DNA from: an uncultured Erythrobacter sp.
GTDB lineage: Bacteria; Pseudomonadota; Alphaproteobacteria; Sphingomonadales; Sphingomonadaceae
Assembly: GCF_947492365.1 (NCBI RefSeq)
Contig: NZ_CANLMB010000001.1
Location: forward strand, 1,726,874-1,790,873
Reading direction: 5' to 3'
Length of the DNA stretch: 64,000 nucleotides
Below the pieces are notes generated by a model, which saw nothing but the letters and a program-made list of their open reading frames with translations, had not been told where the DNA came from and ran no database searches. Each line of letters begins with the position of its first letter. Position 1 is the stretch's first letter. Of the stretch, positions 56,720-64,000 are shown piece after piece. A program made the translations under genes and the position numbers.

Positions 56720-56775
56720 TCAAGCCATGAGGTCTTGCCACTCAACCAGGGCAGCGGAGCGCTTTGCGGTCACCC
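56720..56775 (-). pseudogene. Tail of a second IS6-family transposase
   Basis: Minus-strand RSAALVEWQDLMA then a stop at 56722-56720, matching the C-terminus RSAALAEWRLFAA of the remnant at 55,187. The DNA is also similar over about 25 bp. Only the last 15-18 codons survive. Confidence 0.5.
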
Positions 56776-56953
56776 CCGAAATCAGAGACAAGTGCTGGGG
56801 GTGTGTGGCGGAGCGGTCAGTCTATTGCGAACTCGTCTCTTCTTGGCGGATTTCGCCCGGCACTCGCTGATCTTTCGGCAATGCGGATTCTCCACCCAGC
56901 TAGGGGAGGCCGTGCGGCTCGCTCTCGTCGTCGAAACGGTCTTGGTCACGGCG

Positions 56954-56986
56954 ACAAAAAATGGGCCCGGCTTTACGCCGGGCCCT
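56954..56986 (-). terminator. Rho-independent terminator of TonB receptor 2
   Basis: A perfect 9-bp GC stem (GGGCCCGGC, 56963-56971, with 56977-56985) and a 5-nt loop, followed on the minus strand by AUUUUUU (56962-56956). It sits 70 bp beyond the receptor stop codon. Confidence 0.85.
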
Positions 56987-57054
56987 TGATTGCTCTTCGA
57001 TCCCCCTGTGCCGAAGAGCGTGTCGCGAGGCGCGCGGACGGCCTCGCGCACCAA

Positions 57055-59421
57055 TCAGAATTCGAACGTCAACTCCGCACCATAGGTGGTTGGCGCGTTG
57101 ATCGTTCCGAAGCTCCACAGGGCGCCCGTCGGGACTGGAACGGTGCTTCCCGGCTGGACCCCGAAGGTGGTTCCGACATCCAGAACATGCTGGAAATAAT
57201 CGGTGCCTGTGAGGTTGCGGCCGAAGACCGAAAACTTGAAGTTTTCCGCCTTGTAGGAAACCGACGCGTTAAGCAGTCCGAAGCTATCAACCAGCCCCGG
57301 ATTGCTGCCGCCTGGCAGTGCGGTGTGGGTGTTAATCGTATTGGCGACAATGTAATAATCGTCCTTCAACGAGTAGTCCGCCGCGAAGTTAAGCGAGTCG
57401 CCGTTTCCGAGCATATATTCGTAACTGACGTCAGCCTGCACAGTCCAACTGGGTGAACGACGCAGCTCGAAGTCCGATTTGTCAATCTGCGCAAGATCAC
57501 CTGCATTGGGACCCGAAAGCAGCGGAGCCTGGTCGAACCATTCATCATAGCTGGCGTTGAGATGGCCGATGGCCAGGCCGAACGTCAGACCATCGGTCGG
57601 CATGATCCGGGTCTCGAGTTCGAAACCCGTCAGCGTTGCCGACGCAGCGTTCTGCACAATCGTGACGGTTGCCCCGCGCGGGTCGGGAAAGACGACGTCC
57701 TCCTGCTTATCCTGATAGCTGGTATGGAAGAACGCGCCGTTCACGATCAGCCGGTTGTCGAGCCATTCACTCTTGAAGCCGAACTCCCAGTTCTCAACCG
57801 TTTCGGGGTTGTACGGTCCAAGCGTCAGAACGTTGTTGCCGCGACCATTGAAGCCGCCTGAACGGAAGCCCTCCGAATAGGAAGCAAAGATAAGTTGATC
57901 GCCGAAGTCGTAGCTGACACCGATCTTGGGCGTGAATCGTTTCCACGTTTCGCGGCCGGTGGCGACGCCGCCGCCCGGAATGTCATTCGAAAATCCAGGC
58001 GCATTTTGCCGTTCCTCACTACAGTCTCCATAGGAGACGAGGAAAGTTCGGCTTTCGCGCGGGCCTTGGCCAAGACCGCCGCATGCACTTTTCTTGTCGA
58101 CCAGATATCGGCCACCCAGTGTCAGCGTAAAGTCGTTGAACAATTCCCAGTCGACCTGGGCAAAGGCAGCGTAGCTCTTAGCCTGCTGCTGATAGTCCGT
58201 CCCGCCGACCTCGCCGCCGAAGAAGAAGGTCTGCTGGTTGATGTTATAATTGCTGTCGAAATAGTAGAGACCGGTCACCAACTGAACGGACCCAAGATCA
58301 GCCTGATAACGCAATTCTGCCGAGAATTGATCGATCTGCTGCGGACGAATCGTGTCGAACAGCCGTGCAGCTACACCGTCAAATTCTTGAATCGCGTTCT
58401 CGTCGGTGTCGCGATAGTTGACCACCGCATAAAGCTCGTGCCCGTCGCCAAGTTCGTAGCGTCCATTTGCGGTAATGGAATGCGTATCGAGCATGGCACG
58501 CTGGTCTTCGGAAGTGGTCGGACGGCGATGAAAATCTGCGTCGGAGGCAGGCTGACCGAGCCCAATCCCGCCAGGGAGGGTCCCGAACAGCTGATTCACG
58601 TCGGTCAGTGCCGTCACCGGGCGTGTCGCGGTGCGGTCACGGATGTAGTCGTAAACGATGTTGAGCTCACCACGATCGCCAAGGTCGATTTCAACCATTG
58701 GGCTGATCATGAAAAGGTCATTGTCGCCTTCGCGCTCATTACGCGTGACGTTGTAGAAGTAGCCGCCACCATCGAGACGCACGGCCGCGACTTTGGCCCT
58801 GATCGCACCGTCGGCGAACTCGGGAAGGTTTAGCACGCCCTTGATGTCGAACTGGTCGAATCGACCGTAAGTCACACTCAGCTTGCCGCCCAGCTCACCG
58901 GTCGGCCGGTTTCGGCGAACATGCATCAGGCCGCCAATGGTGTTGCGACCAAACAGCGTGCCTTGCGGGCCGCGCAGAACTTCGATCGCTTCTGCGTCGA
59001 AGACATTGAGCAACGCGCCCGTGGTCGAGGCGAGGTAGACGCCGTCCAGGAAGACGCCAACTGGGGGATCAAAGCTCTTTTCCACGTCGTTGAGTTGGAT
59101 GCCGCGAATCGAAATCGCGGCAGTTCCGTTGCCGAGGATCGGGTCGACCACCAGGTTAGGGGCGATGCTGCCGAGGTCCAAAAGGTCGCGACTGAACTTT
59201 TGTTCAATCAATTCTTCGTTGAGCGCGGTGACAGCTGCGGCAACGTCCTGCACCGATTCGGCGCGACGGTTGGCCGTGACGATGATGTCACCAAAGCCCC
59301 CCTCGGATTCTTCCGCCTGCTCCTCTGCGGTGGTTTCTTGAGCAAATGCGGGTGCGGCAGCAGCGACCAGTGCAAGCGCACTGACAGAAGCCATACCACG
59401 AGTGAAAGCGCGAAGATTCAT
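57055..59421 (-). CDS. TonB-dependent outer-membrane receptor
   Basis: Importer for an unknown ligand, 788 aa. Signal peptide (ALVAAAAPAFAQ), TonB-box-like DIIVTANRR, plug domain with LRGPQGTLFGRNTIGG, and a barrel ending in Phe (YGAELTFEF). ATG 59421 is preferred (GGGGAG 8 nt upstream) over the TTG at 59436. It is divergent from the quinoprotein dehydrogenase gene over 137 bp containing an 18-bp palindrome, which suggests joint regulation and that it imports that enzyme's substrate (inference). Confidence 0.9.
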   Translation of the reverse strand: MNLRAFTRGMASVSALALVAAAAPAFAQETTAEEQAEESEGGFGDIIVTANRRAESVQDVAAAVTALNEELIEQKFSRDLLDLGSIAPNLVVDPILGNGTAAISIRGIQLNDVEKSFDPPVGVFLDGVYLASTTGALLNVFDAEAIEVLRGPQGTLFGRNTIGGLMHVRRNRPTGELGGKLSVTYGRFDQFDIKGVLNLPEFADGAIRAKVAAVRLDGGGYFYNVTRNEREGDNDLFMISPMVEIDLGDRGELNIVYDYIRDRTATRPVTALTDVNQLFGTLPGGIGLGQPASDADFHRRPTTSEDQRAMLDTHSITANGRYELGDGHELYAVVNYRDTDENAIQEFDGVAARLFDTIRPQQIDQFSAELRYQADLGSVQLVTGLYYFDSNYNINQQTFFFGGEVGGTDYQQQAKSYAAFAQVDWELFNDFTLTLGGRYLVDKKSACGGLGQGPRESRTFLVSYGDCSEERQNAPGFSNDIPGGGVATGRETWKRFTPKIGVSYDFGDQLIFASYSEGFRSGGFNGRGNNVLTLGPYNPETVENWEFGFKSEWLDNRLIVNGAFFHTSYQDKQEDVVFPDPRGATVTIVQNAASATLTGFELETRIMPTDGLTFGLAIGHLNASYDEWFDQAPLLSGPNAGDLAQIDKSDFELRRSPSWTVQADVSYEYMLGNGDSLNFAADYSLKDDYYIVANTINTHTALPGGSNPGLVDSFGLLNASVSYKAENFKFSVFGRNLTGTDYFQHVLDVGTTFGVQPGSTVPVPTGALWSFGTINAPTTYGAELTFEF

Positions 59422-59461
59422 GCCAATTCTCCCCAATTGACGTTTAGGATCTCCACTGACA

Positions 59462-59479
59462 TATATCGATTTCGATATA
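59462..59479. promoter_or_regulatory. 18-bp palindromic operator candidate
   Basis: TATATCGATTTCGATATA is a perfect inverted repeat (8-bp arms, 2-bp centre) in the divergent region between the TonB receptor and the quinoprotein gene, 41 bp before the receptor start. A related palindrome lies upstream of coxS (61,466). Confidence 0.6.
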
Positions 59480-59558
59480 AGTCAATTGAGACCGTTCAGG
59501 CTTGTGCCCAACGACGGAAATTGGTGCAGGATTGCCTCACCCGTAGGAAGAGATGCAA

Positions 59559-61457
59559 ATGACCAGAACCCGGATATTCGGAGTGATTTTCGCCTCCCTT
59601 GCGCTTTTCTCTTGCGGGCAGACGGATAAGCCTCAGGGCGGCGAAGCGCTTGGCTCGACAGATGAATTTGCTACCAGTGACGGGCTGATTGCCGATCGCG
59701 CTTCCTTGCCTGGCGCGAAAATCTACGTTGAGAATTGCGCATCCTGCCATGATGGCGATGTGGCCAAAGCGCCGCATTTCCAGTGGTTAGAGATGATGTC
59801 CCCAGCCTCAGTCGTCGCGGCCCTGAATGGCGGTGTTATGGCAGAACAGGGCGCCATGCTTTCCGATGACGAGAAGCTGCGCGTTGCCGAATATATCACC
59901 CGAGTGGACCTTTCTGATGGCCTGCCGCAGGCGCAATATGCTGCCTCATGTCAGGGGCCGGCGGCGCGATTCGATCGTTCGAAGGAAGTCGTCAATGTCG
60001 GCTGGGGCCACGATACTAGGCGTTTTGTTCCTGACTCGCTCGGCGGATTGAGCGGAGACGATCTGGGTAATCTCGAACTCCGGTGGGCTTATGCTTTCCC
60101 AAATGCCACAAAAGCCCGGTCGCAGCCGGCGATCGGATTTGGTGCCGCCTTTGTCGGCAGCGACGACGGCACGGTCTATGCCTTTGACCTCGAGAGCGGA
60201 TGCGCGCGCTGGACCTTCAAAGCGTCTGCTGAAGTGCGCACTGGTATCGTGCTGGTCGATGGGCAGCAGCCCATGCTCTATTTCGGTGACCTCACCAGCA
60301 AGCTCTACGCAGTCAATGCGCTCACTGGTGAGCTCGAATGGTCTCGCCGGATGGACGACCACCCCAGCGCGACGCTCACAGCTACGCCAGCCTTCCACGA
60401 TGGAACGCTCTACGTCCCGGTATCGTCGCTCGAAGTCGTTCCGGCAGCCGACCCTAGCTACGAATGCTGCACGTTCCGGGGGCATCTGGATGCGGTCGAT
60501 GTCAGGACTGGTGAGTTAAAGTGGCAGTTCTGGGCCATTTCCGAAGAACCGGAGCGCATCGAGAAGAACGGACGCGTTTCCTATGCCCCATCCGGCGCGC
60601 CGATGTGGGTCAGTCCGACAATCGATGCGAAGCGCGGTGTGCTCTATTCAGGAACGGGCGAGAATTATTCCTCACCTGCAGACGGCAACAGTGACTCGAT
60701 CTTTGCAATCGACCTCAACACAGGCCGCCGCGTGTGGCAGCGCCAGACGATCAGCGGCGATGCCTGGAACGTCGCATGCATGATGGCAGACAATCCCAAT
60801 TGCCCCGAGGAACGCGGGCCCGATTTCGACCATTCCTCCTCACCCTTGCTGATCGACGTTGGCGACGGCAAACAGGTGCTCGCAGTCGGCCATAAGAACG
60901 GCATCGTCTATGGACTCGACCCGGATGATGGCGGCAGCTTGCTGTGGGAGACCACGGTTGGACGCGGAAGCATCCAGGGCGGTGTGCACTGGGGAATGGC
61001 TGCAGAAGGCACAACAATCTATGTGCCGATCAACGACATGAATAACACCCGCAATGGTGAGCCGCTTGATCCTGAGCTCGCGCGGCCCGGGATGCATGCG
61101 GTCGATGCGCGAACCGGCAGGAAATTGTGGAGCGAGGTCCAATCCAATGTCTGTGGAGAGGCACGTCCGTTTTGCGATCCCGGCATATCGGCTGCTGTGA
61201 CGGCGGTACCCGGAGCTGTGATCGCGGGGCACATGGATGGCTGGATACGGGCCTATGACCGCAGGACCGGCAGGCGTTTGTGGGAATTTGACAGCGCTAG
61301 ACCGTTTGACGCCGTGAATGGCATGCCCGCCCGCGGAGGCAGCATGTCCGGCCCGGGCGCCGCCGTGGGTGATGGCTATTTGGTGATCAACTCTGGTTAC
61401 GGCCTCTACAGTCACGAAGCTGGCAATGTTCTGCTGGTCTTCGCACCCAAACGCTGA
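59559..61457 (+). CDS. PQQ-dependent dehydrogenase with N-terminal cytochrome c (PVA-dehydrogenase-like)
   Basis: Periplasmic quinohaemoprotein, 632 aa, lipoprotein (lipobox LFSC). Residues about 50-120 hold a c-type haem motif, CASCH. The remainder is a beta-propeller with tryptophan-docking-like repeats (GTVYAFDLESGCARWTF, LYAVNALTGELEWS, IFAIDLNTGRRVWQ). A vicinal Cys pair (ECCTFRG) and overall pattern resemble polyvinyl alcohol dehydrogenase of sphingomonads. Electrons would pass from PQQ to haem c. The ATG at 59559 fits GGAAGAG 6 nt upstream better than the ATG at 59553. The natural alcohol substrate is not known. Confidence 0.83.
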   Translation: MTRTRIFGVIFASLALFSCGQTDKPQGGEALGSTDEFATSDGLIADRASLPGAKIYVENCASCHDGDVAKAPHFQWLEMMSPASVVAALNGGVMAEQGAMLSDDEKLRVAEYITRVDLSDGLPQAQYAASCQGPAARFDRSKEVVNVGWGHDTRRFVPDSLGGLSGDDLGNLELRWAYAFPNATKARSQPAIGFGAAFVGSDDGTVYAFDLESGCARWTFKASAEVRTGIVLVDGQQPMLYFGDLTSKLYAVNALTGELEWSRRMDDHPSATLTATPAFHDGTLYVPVSSLEVVPAADPSYECCTFRGHLDAVDVRTGELKWQFWAISEEPERIEKNGRVSYAPSGAPMWVSPTIDAKRGVLYSGTGENYSSPADGNSDSIFAIDLNTGRRVWQRQTISGDAWNVACMMADNPNCPEERGPDFDHSSSPLLIDVGDGKQVLAVGHKNGIVYGLDPDDGGSLLWETTVGRGSIQGGVHWGMAAEGTTIYVPINDMNNTRNGEPLDPELARPGMHAVDARTGRKLWSEVQSNVCGEARPFCDPGISAAVTAVPGAVIAGHMDGWIRAYDRRTGRRLWEFDSARPFDAVNGMPARGGSMSGPGAAVGDGYLVINSGYGLYSHEAGNVLLVFAPKR

Positions 61458-61465
61458 TCAACTTA

Positions 61466-61479
61466 TATCGATATCGATA
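61466..61479. promoter_or_regulatory. 14-bp palindromic operator candidate upstream of coxS
   Basis: TATCGATATCGATA, a perfect palindrome flanked by ACTTA and AGTA, 8 bp after the dehydrogenase stop and 72 bp before the CoxS start. It shares the TATCGAT..TCGATA core with the palindrome at 59,462. Confidence 0.5.
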
Positions 61480-61551
61480 AGTATTGGCATTGCTGCCGAC
61501 ATGCCATAGGTTTGCGTGTAAGGCAGAAACAAAAGAGGAGAGCCGGGCACA

Positions 61552-62028
61552 ATGACCGAGATTTCGCTGGAGGTGAACGGCAGGCCGGCAAAGCTTGATC
61601 TGCCCGACAACACGCTTCTGATACATGCGCTGCGGGATCATCTGCGGCTTACAGGCGCGCATCTGGGTTGCGACACCAGCCAATGCGGCGCCTGCACGGT
61701 GCATGTCGACGGCAAGGCGGTGAAAAGCTGCACCATGCTGGCCGTCCAGGCGGAAGGTTGCAGCGTTACCACCGTTGAGGGCCTCGTGAATGAAGGCGAG
61801 CCGCTCCATCCGATGCAGCAGGCATTCCATGACAATCACGGCCTGCAATGCGGTTTCTGTACGCCCGGCATGGTCATGGTTGGCATCGACATCGCCCGGC
61901 GCCACGGCATGCCCGATCCAGACACGGTCCGTCACGAACTCGAAGGCAATCTGTGTCGCTGCACAGGCTATCAGAACATCGTCGCCTCGATCATTGAAGG
62001 TGCGGGCAAGATGGAGGGCGCGGCATGA
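61552..62028 (+). CDS. [2Fe-2S] subunit of a xanthine-oxidase-family hydroxylase (CoxS-like)
   Basis: Small electron-transfer subunit, 158 aa. Plant-type [2Fe-2S] ligands in [15 protein letters not shown]...C and the second cluster in CGFCTPGM...CRCTGYQNI are all present. It pairs with the molybdenum subunit that follows (ATGA overlap). A medium FAD subunit (CoxM) is not seen here; it may lie beyond the window or be replaced by a cytochrome. Confidence 0.92.
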   Translation: MTEISLEVNGRPAKLDLPDNTLLIHALRDHLRLTGAHLGCDTSQCGACTVHVDGKAVKSCTMLAVQAEGCSVTTVEGLVNEGEPLHPMQQAFHDNHGLQCGFCTPGMVMVGIDIARRHGMPDPDTVRHELEGNLCRCTGYQNIVASIIEGAGKMEGAA

Positions 62029-64000
62029 ATATTCCCGCGTCAGCCGTCAAATTCGGCCAATCGGTGAAACGCCAAGAGGACGGGCGTTTCCTGCGCGGCA
62101 AGGGCAAATATGTCGACGACATGATCCTGCCCGGACAGCTTTACGCCGCCTTCGCGCGCGCGCCGATGGCCCATGCGCGGATTGCCGGGCTCGACCTTGA
62201 TGGGGCAACAGGCATGCCGGGGGTGCGGCGCATCCTGACGGGTCAGGACCTGGTCGATGCAGGCCTGCCCGCACTGCCATGTGGCTGGGCAATCACTTCT
62301 CGCGATGGCGAGCCGATGAAGGTCGGTGTGCGCAATGCGCTGGCCGTTGACCGCGTGCGCTATGTCGGCGAGCCGGTCGCGCTGGTGATAGCAGAGACGC
62401 AGGCGCAGGCGCGCGATGCTGCCGAGGCGGTCATGGTCGATTACGACGACCTGCCCGTATCGGTCGACGTGCTCGATGCGACCGCCGATAGCGCGACGTT
62501 GATCCATGACGAGATCGCTGGCAATTGTGCATTCGACTGGGAACTGGGCGACGAAGCTGCAACCGAAGCTGCATTCGCTACGGCAACGCATCGCGTCTCT
62601 TTGACCTTGCGCAACAACCGGCTGGTCCCCAACGCAATTGAGCCGCGCGCGATCAATTCGCAATGGGACGCGGGCAGCGAAGAGCTGACCGTTTACATGA
62701 CGCATCAGAACCCGATTGGTATGCGCATGTTCTATGCTGCCGCCTTCGGGCTCGCAGCAGAACACAAGCTGCGCATGGTCTCACCTGATGTAGGCGGAGG
62801 CTTCGGGTCGAAAGCGCATAACTACCCCGAGGAAGTAGCGGTAGCTTTCGCGTCCAAACTGGTCGATGGGCCGCTCAAATGGACCGCCGATCGTAGCGAG
62901 GCATTCCTCACCGACGCACACGGACGTGATCATCTGACGGAAGTCGAACTTGCGCTTGATGCTGAAGGGCGCTTTCTGGCGCTTAGGGCCGATACGCAGG
63001 CCAATGTCGGGGGCTATCTGTCGAGCTCTGGCTCGCTTGTCCCGACCTACATGTATGCGACGATGCTGTCGGGTCAGTATGCCATCCCCGCGATCCATGC
63101 GCGGGTCAGGGCGATCTATACCAACACCTGCCCGGTCGACGCCTATCGCGGGGCGGGACGACCAGAGGCTGCCTATGTGGTCGAGCGGATCGTCGATGTC
63201 GCCGCGCGCGAGCTGGGAATAGACCCGGCGGAAATCCGGCGGCGCAATTTCATTCGCCAATTCCCCTATCAGACGCCGGTCGTCTACGAATATGACTCGG
63301 GCGATTACGAGAAGACGCTCGATGCGGCGCTCGAACTGGCTGACTATTCAGGCTACGCAAGCCGCAAGGCGGACAGCGAAGCGCGCGGAAAGCTGCGCGG
63401 GATCGGCCTGGCTGCCTATGTCGAGGCGTGCGGTATCGGCCCCTCGGCCAAGCTTGCGAAGCTCGGCGGCGGCGCCGGCATGTGGGAATCGGCGGAAGTC
63501 AGGGTACATCCTGTCGGCACTGTCGAAATTCTGACCGGCGCGCATTCACACGGCCAGGGCCATGCGACAACATTTGCGCAGGTCGTCTCTGACCGCTTCG
63601 GCGTGCCGATGGAGAACATCTCGGTCGTTCAAGGGGATACGGCGCGTATCCAGGCCGGGACCGGCACCTACGGCTCGCGCGCCTCTGTCGGGATGTCGGC
63701 AACCCTGCGTGCCTGCGATCAAATCATTGCAAAGGGCAAGAAGATCGCCGCGCATTTGATGCAGGTCGATTACGACGCGGTGACGTTCGACGAGGGCATA
63801 TTCTCCAGCAAAGACAGCAACGTCACGATCGCCTTTGCCGAGATGGCCTATGCTGCGCACGCCGCTGCCGCCTTCCCGACCGACGAGATCGAGCCGGGGC
63901 TGGTCGCCACCAGCTTCTTCGACCCGCCCGAATTCACCTATCCCGCAGGCGTCTATGTTTGCGAGGTCGAGATCGACCCCGATACCGGGACCGTCGAAGT
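62025..64000 (+). CDS. Molybdopterin subunit of a xanthine-oxidase-family hydroxylase (CoxL-like, form II), partial
   Basis: Catalytic subunit, cut by the window end after about 658 residues. N-terminal FLRGKGKYVDDMILPGQLYAAF, then VSPDVGGGFGSKAHNYPEE and the active-site loop AYRGAGRPEAAY are present. The loop is the form II type, not the AYRCSFR of true CO dehydrogenases, so CO oxidation is unlikely; an aldehyde or N-heterocycle is more plausible. Coupled to coxS by ATGA. Confidence 0.9.
   Translation, partial: MNIPASAVKFGQSVKRQEDGRFLRGKGKYVDDMILPGQLYAAFARAPMAHARIAGLDLDGATGMPGVRRILTGQDLVDAGLPALPCGWAITSRDGEPMKVGVRNALAVDRVRYVGEPVALVIAETQAQARDAAEAVMVDYDDLPVSVDVLDATADSATLIHDEIAGNCAFDWELGDEAATEAAFATATHRVSLTLRNNRLVPNAIEPRAINSQWDAGSEELTVYMTHQNPIGMRMFYAAAFGLAAEHKLRMVSPDVGGGFGSKAHNYPEEVAVAFASKLVDGPLKWTADRSEAFLTDAHGRDHLTEVELALDAEGRFLALRADTQANVGGYLSSSGSLVPTYMYATMLSGQYAIPAIHARVRAIYTNTCPVDAYRGAGRPEAAYVVERIVDVAARELGIDPAEIRRRNFIRQFPYQTPVVYEYDSGDYEKTLDAALELADYSGYASRKADSEARGKLRGIGLAAYVEACGIGPSAKLAKLGGGAGMWESAEVRVHPVGTVEILTGAHSHGQGHATTFAQVVSDRFGVPMENISVVQGDTARIQAGTGTYGSRASVGMSATLRACDQIIAKGKKIAAHLMQVDYDAVTFDEGIFSSKDSNVTIAFAEMAYAAHAAAAFPTDEIEPGLVATSFFDPPEFTYPAGVYVCEVEIDPDTGTVE

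Larger units (their letters stand above)
56645..57054. other. Gene-free stretch before the second TonB receptor
   Basis: About 410 bp holding the tail of a second IS6-like transposase (56720-56775) and the receptor's terminator (near 56,970). Nothing else recognised. Confidence 0.5.

Noticed and set aside
62025..64000. True aerobic CO dehydrogenase
   Set aside because: The active-site loop is AYRGAGR (form II) rather than AYRCSFR.

Overview
The window looks like a chromosomal segment of a GC-rich, heterotrophic, Gram-negative alphaproteobacterium, most likely a sphingomonad (Erythrobacter/Sphingomonas type). The grounds are two large TonB-dependent receptors, a rhizobial-type glpSTPQUV transporter, a polyvinyl-alcohol-dehydrogenase-like quinoprotein and form II CoxS/CoxL genes. 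That is inference from gene content, since there is no rRNA marker. I saw no tRNA, rRNA or CRISPR array.

Left part (1-22 kb), ordinary metabolism and surface genes: a type I secretion pair (ABC exporter cut by the window edge, TolC-like protein), a GST-like protein, a TonB receptor, a secretory-lipase-like lipoprotein and a diguanylate cyclase. Next comes a tightly coupled operon (serine beta-lactamase-fold hydrolase, metallophosphoesterase, 1,269-aa GMC oxidoreductase/alpha-beta hydrolase fusion). It is followed by a six-gene ABC importer matching glpSTPQUV, without glpD, glpK or glpR.

Middle part (22-43.4 kb), the highlight: about 16 minus-strand genes, mostly overlapping by 4 bp, form an extracellular contractile injection system (eCIS, Afp/PVC-like). 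They encode sheath, tube, zinc-ribbon chaperone-like protein, DUF4255 protein, AAA+ ATPase, split Afp7-like and Afp8-like proteins, gp25, two gpJ-like baseplate proteins and a gpI-like tail protein. There is no capsid, portal, terminase or integrase, so it is not a prophage. Unusual points are a Tle1/DUF2235-like lipase inside the operon (candidate cargo), a beta-propeller inserted in one baseplate protein, a sheath with about 340 extra residues, and a Shine-Dalgarno-masking hairpin before the first gene. A GH25 muramidase lies just upstream. No tape-measure, fibre or PAAR tip gene was recognised.

Right of the eCIS (43.7-52.5 kb): a divergent two-gene unit, probably anti-phage defence (M48-type metalloprotease, then a 1,831-aa kinase-like/DUF4011/SF1 helicase/nuclease/WGR protein). 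After it come a decayed Lrp fragment, an immunity-like protein, a broken Stv-domain effector and an OsmC 3' fragment. Their abutting ends near 52,467 suggest the edge of an acquired island.

Far right (52.6-64 kb): enoyl-CoA hydratase and acyl-CoA synthetase genes; a graveyard with IS6-family transposase remnants and two truncated genes; then a likely co-regulated catabolic cluster (TonB receptor, cytochrome-c/PQQ dehydrogenase, CoxS, CoxL cut by the window end). Two TATCGA-type palindromes sit in its control regions.
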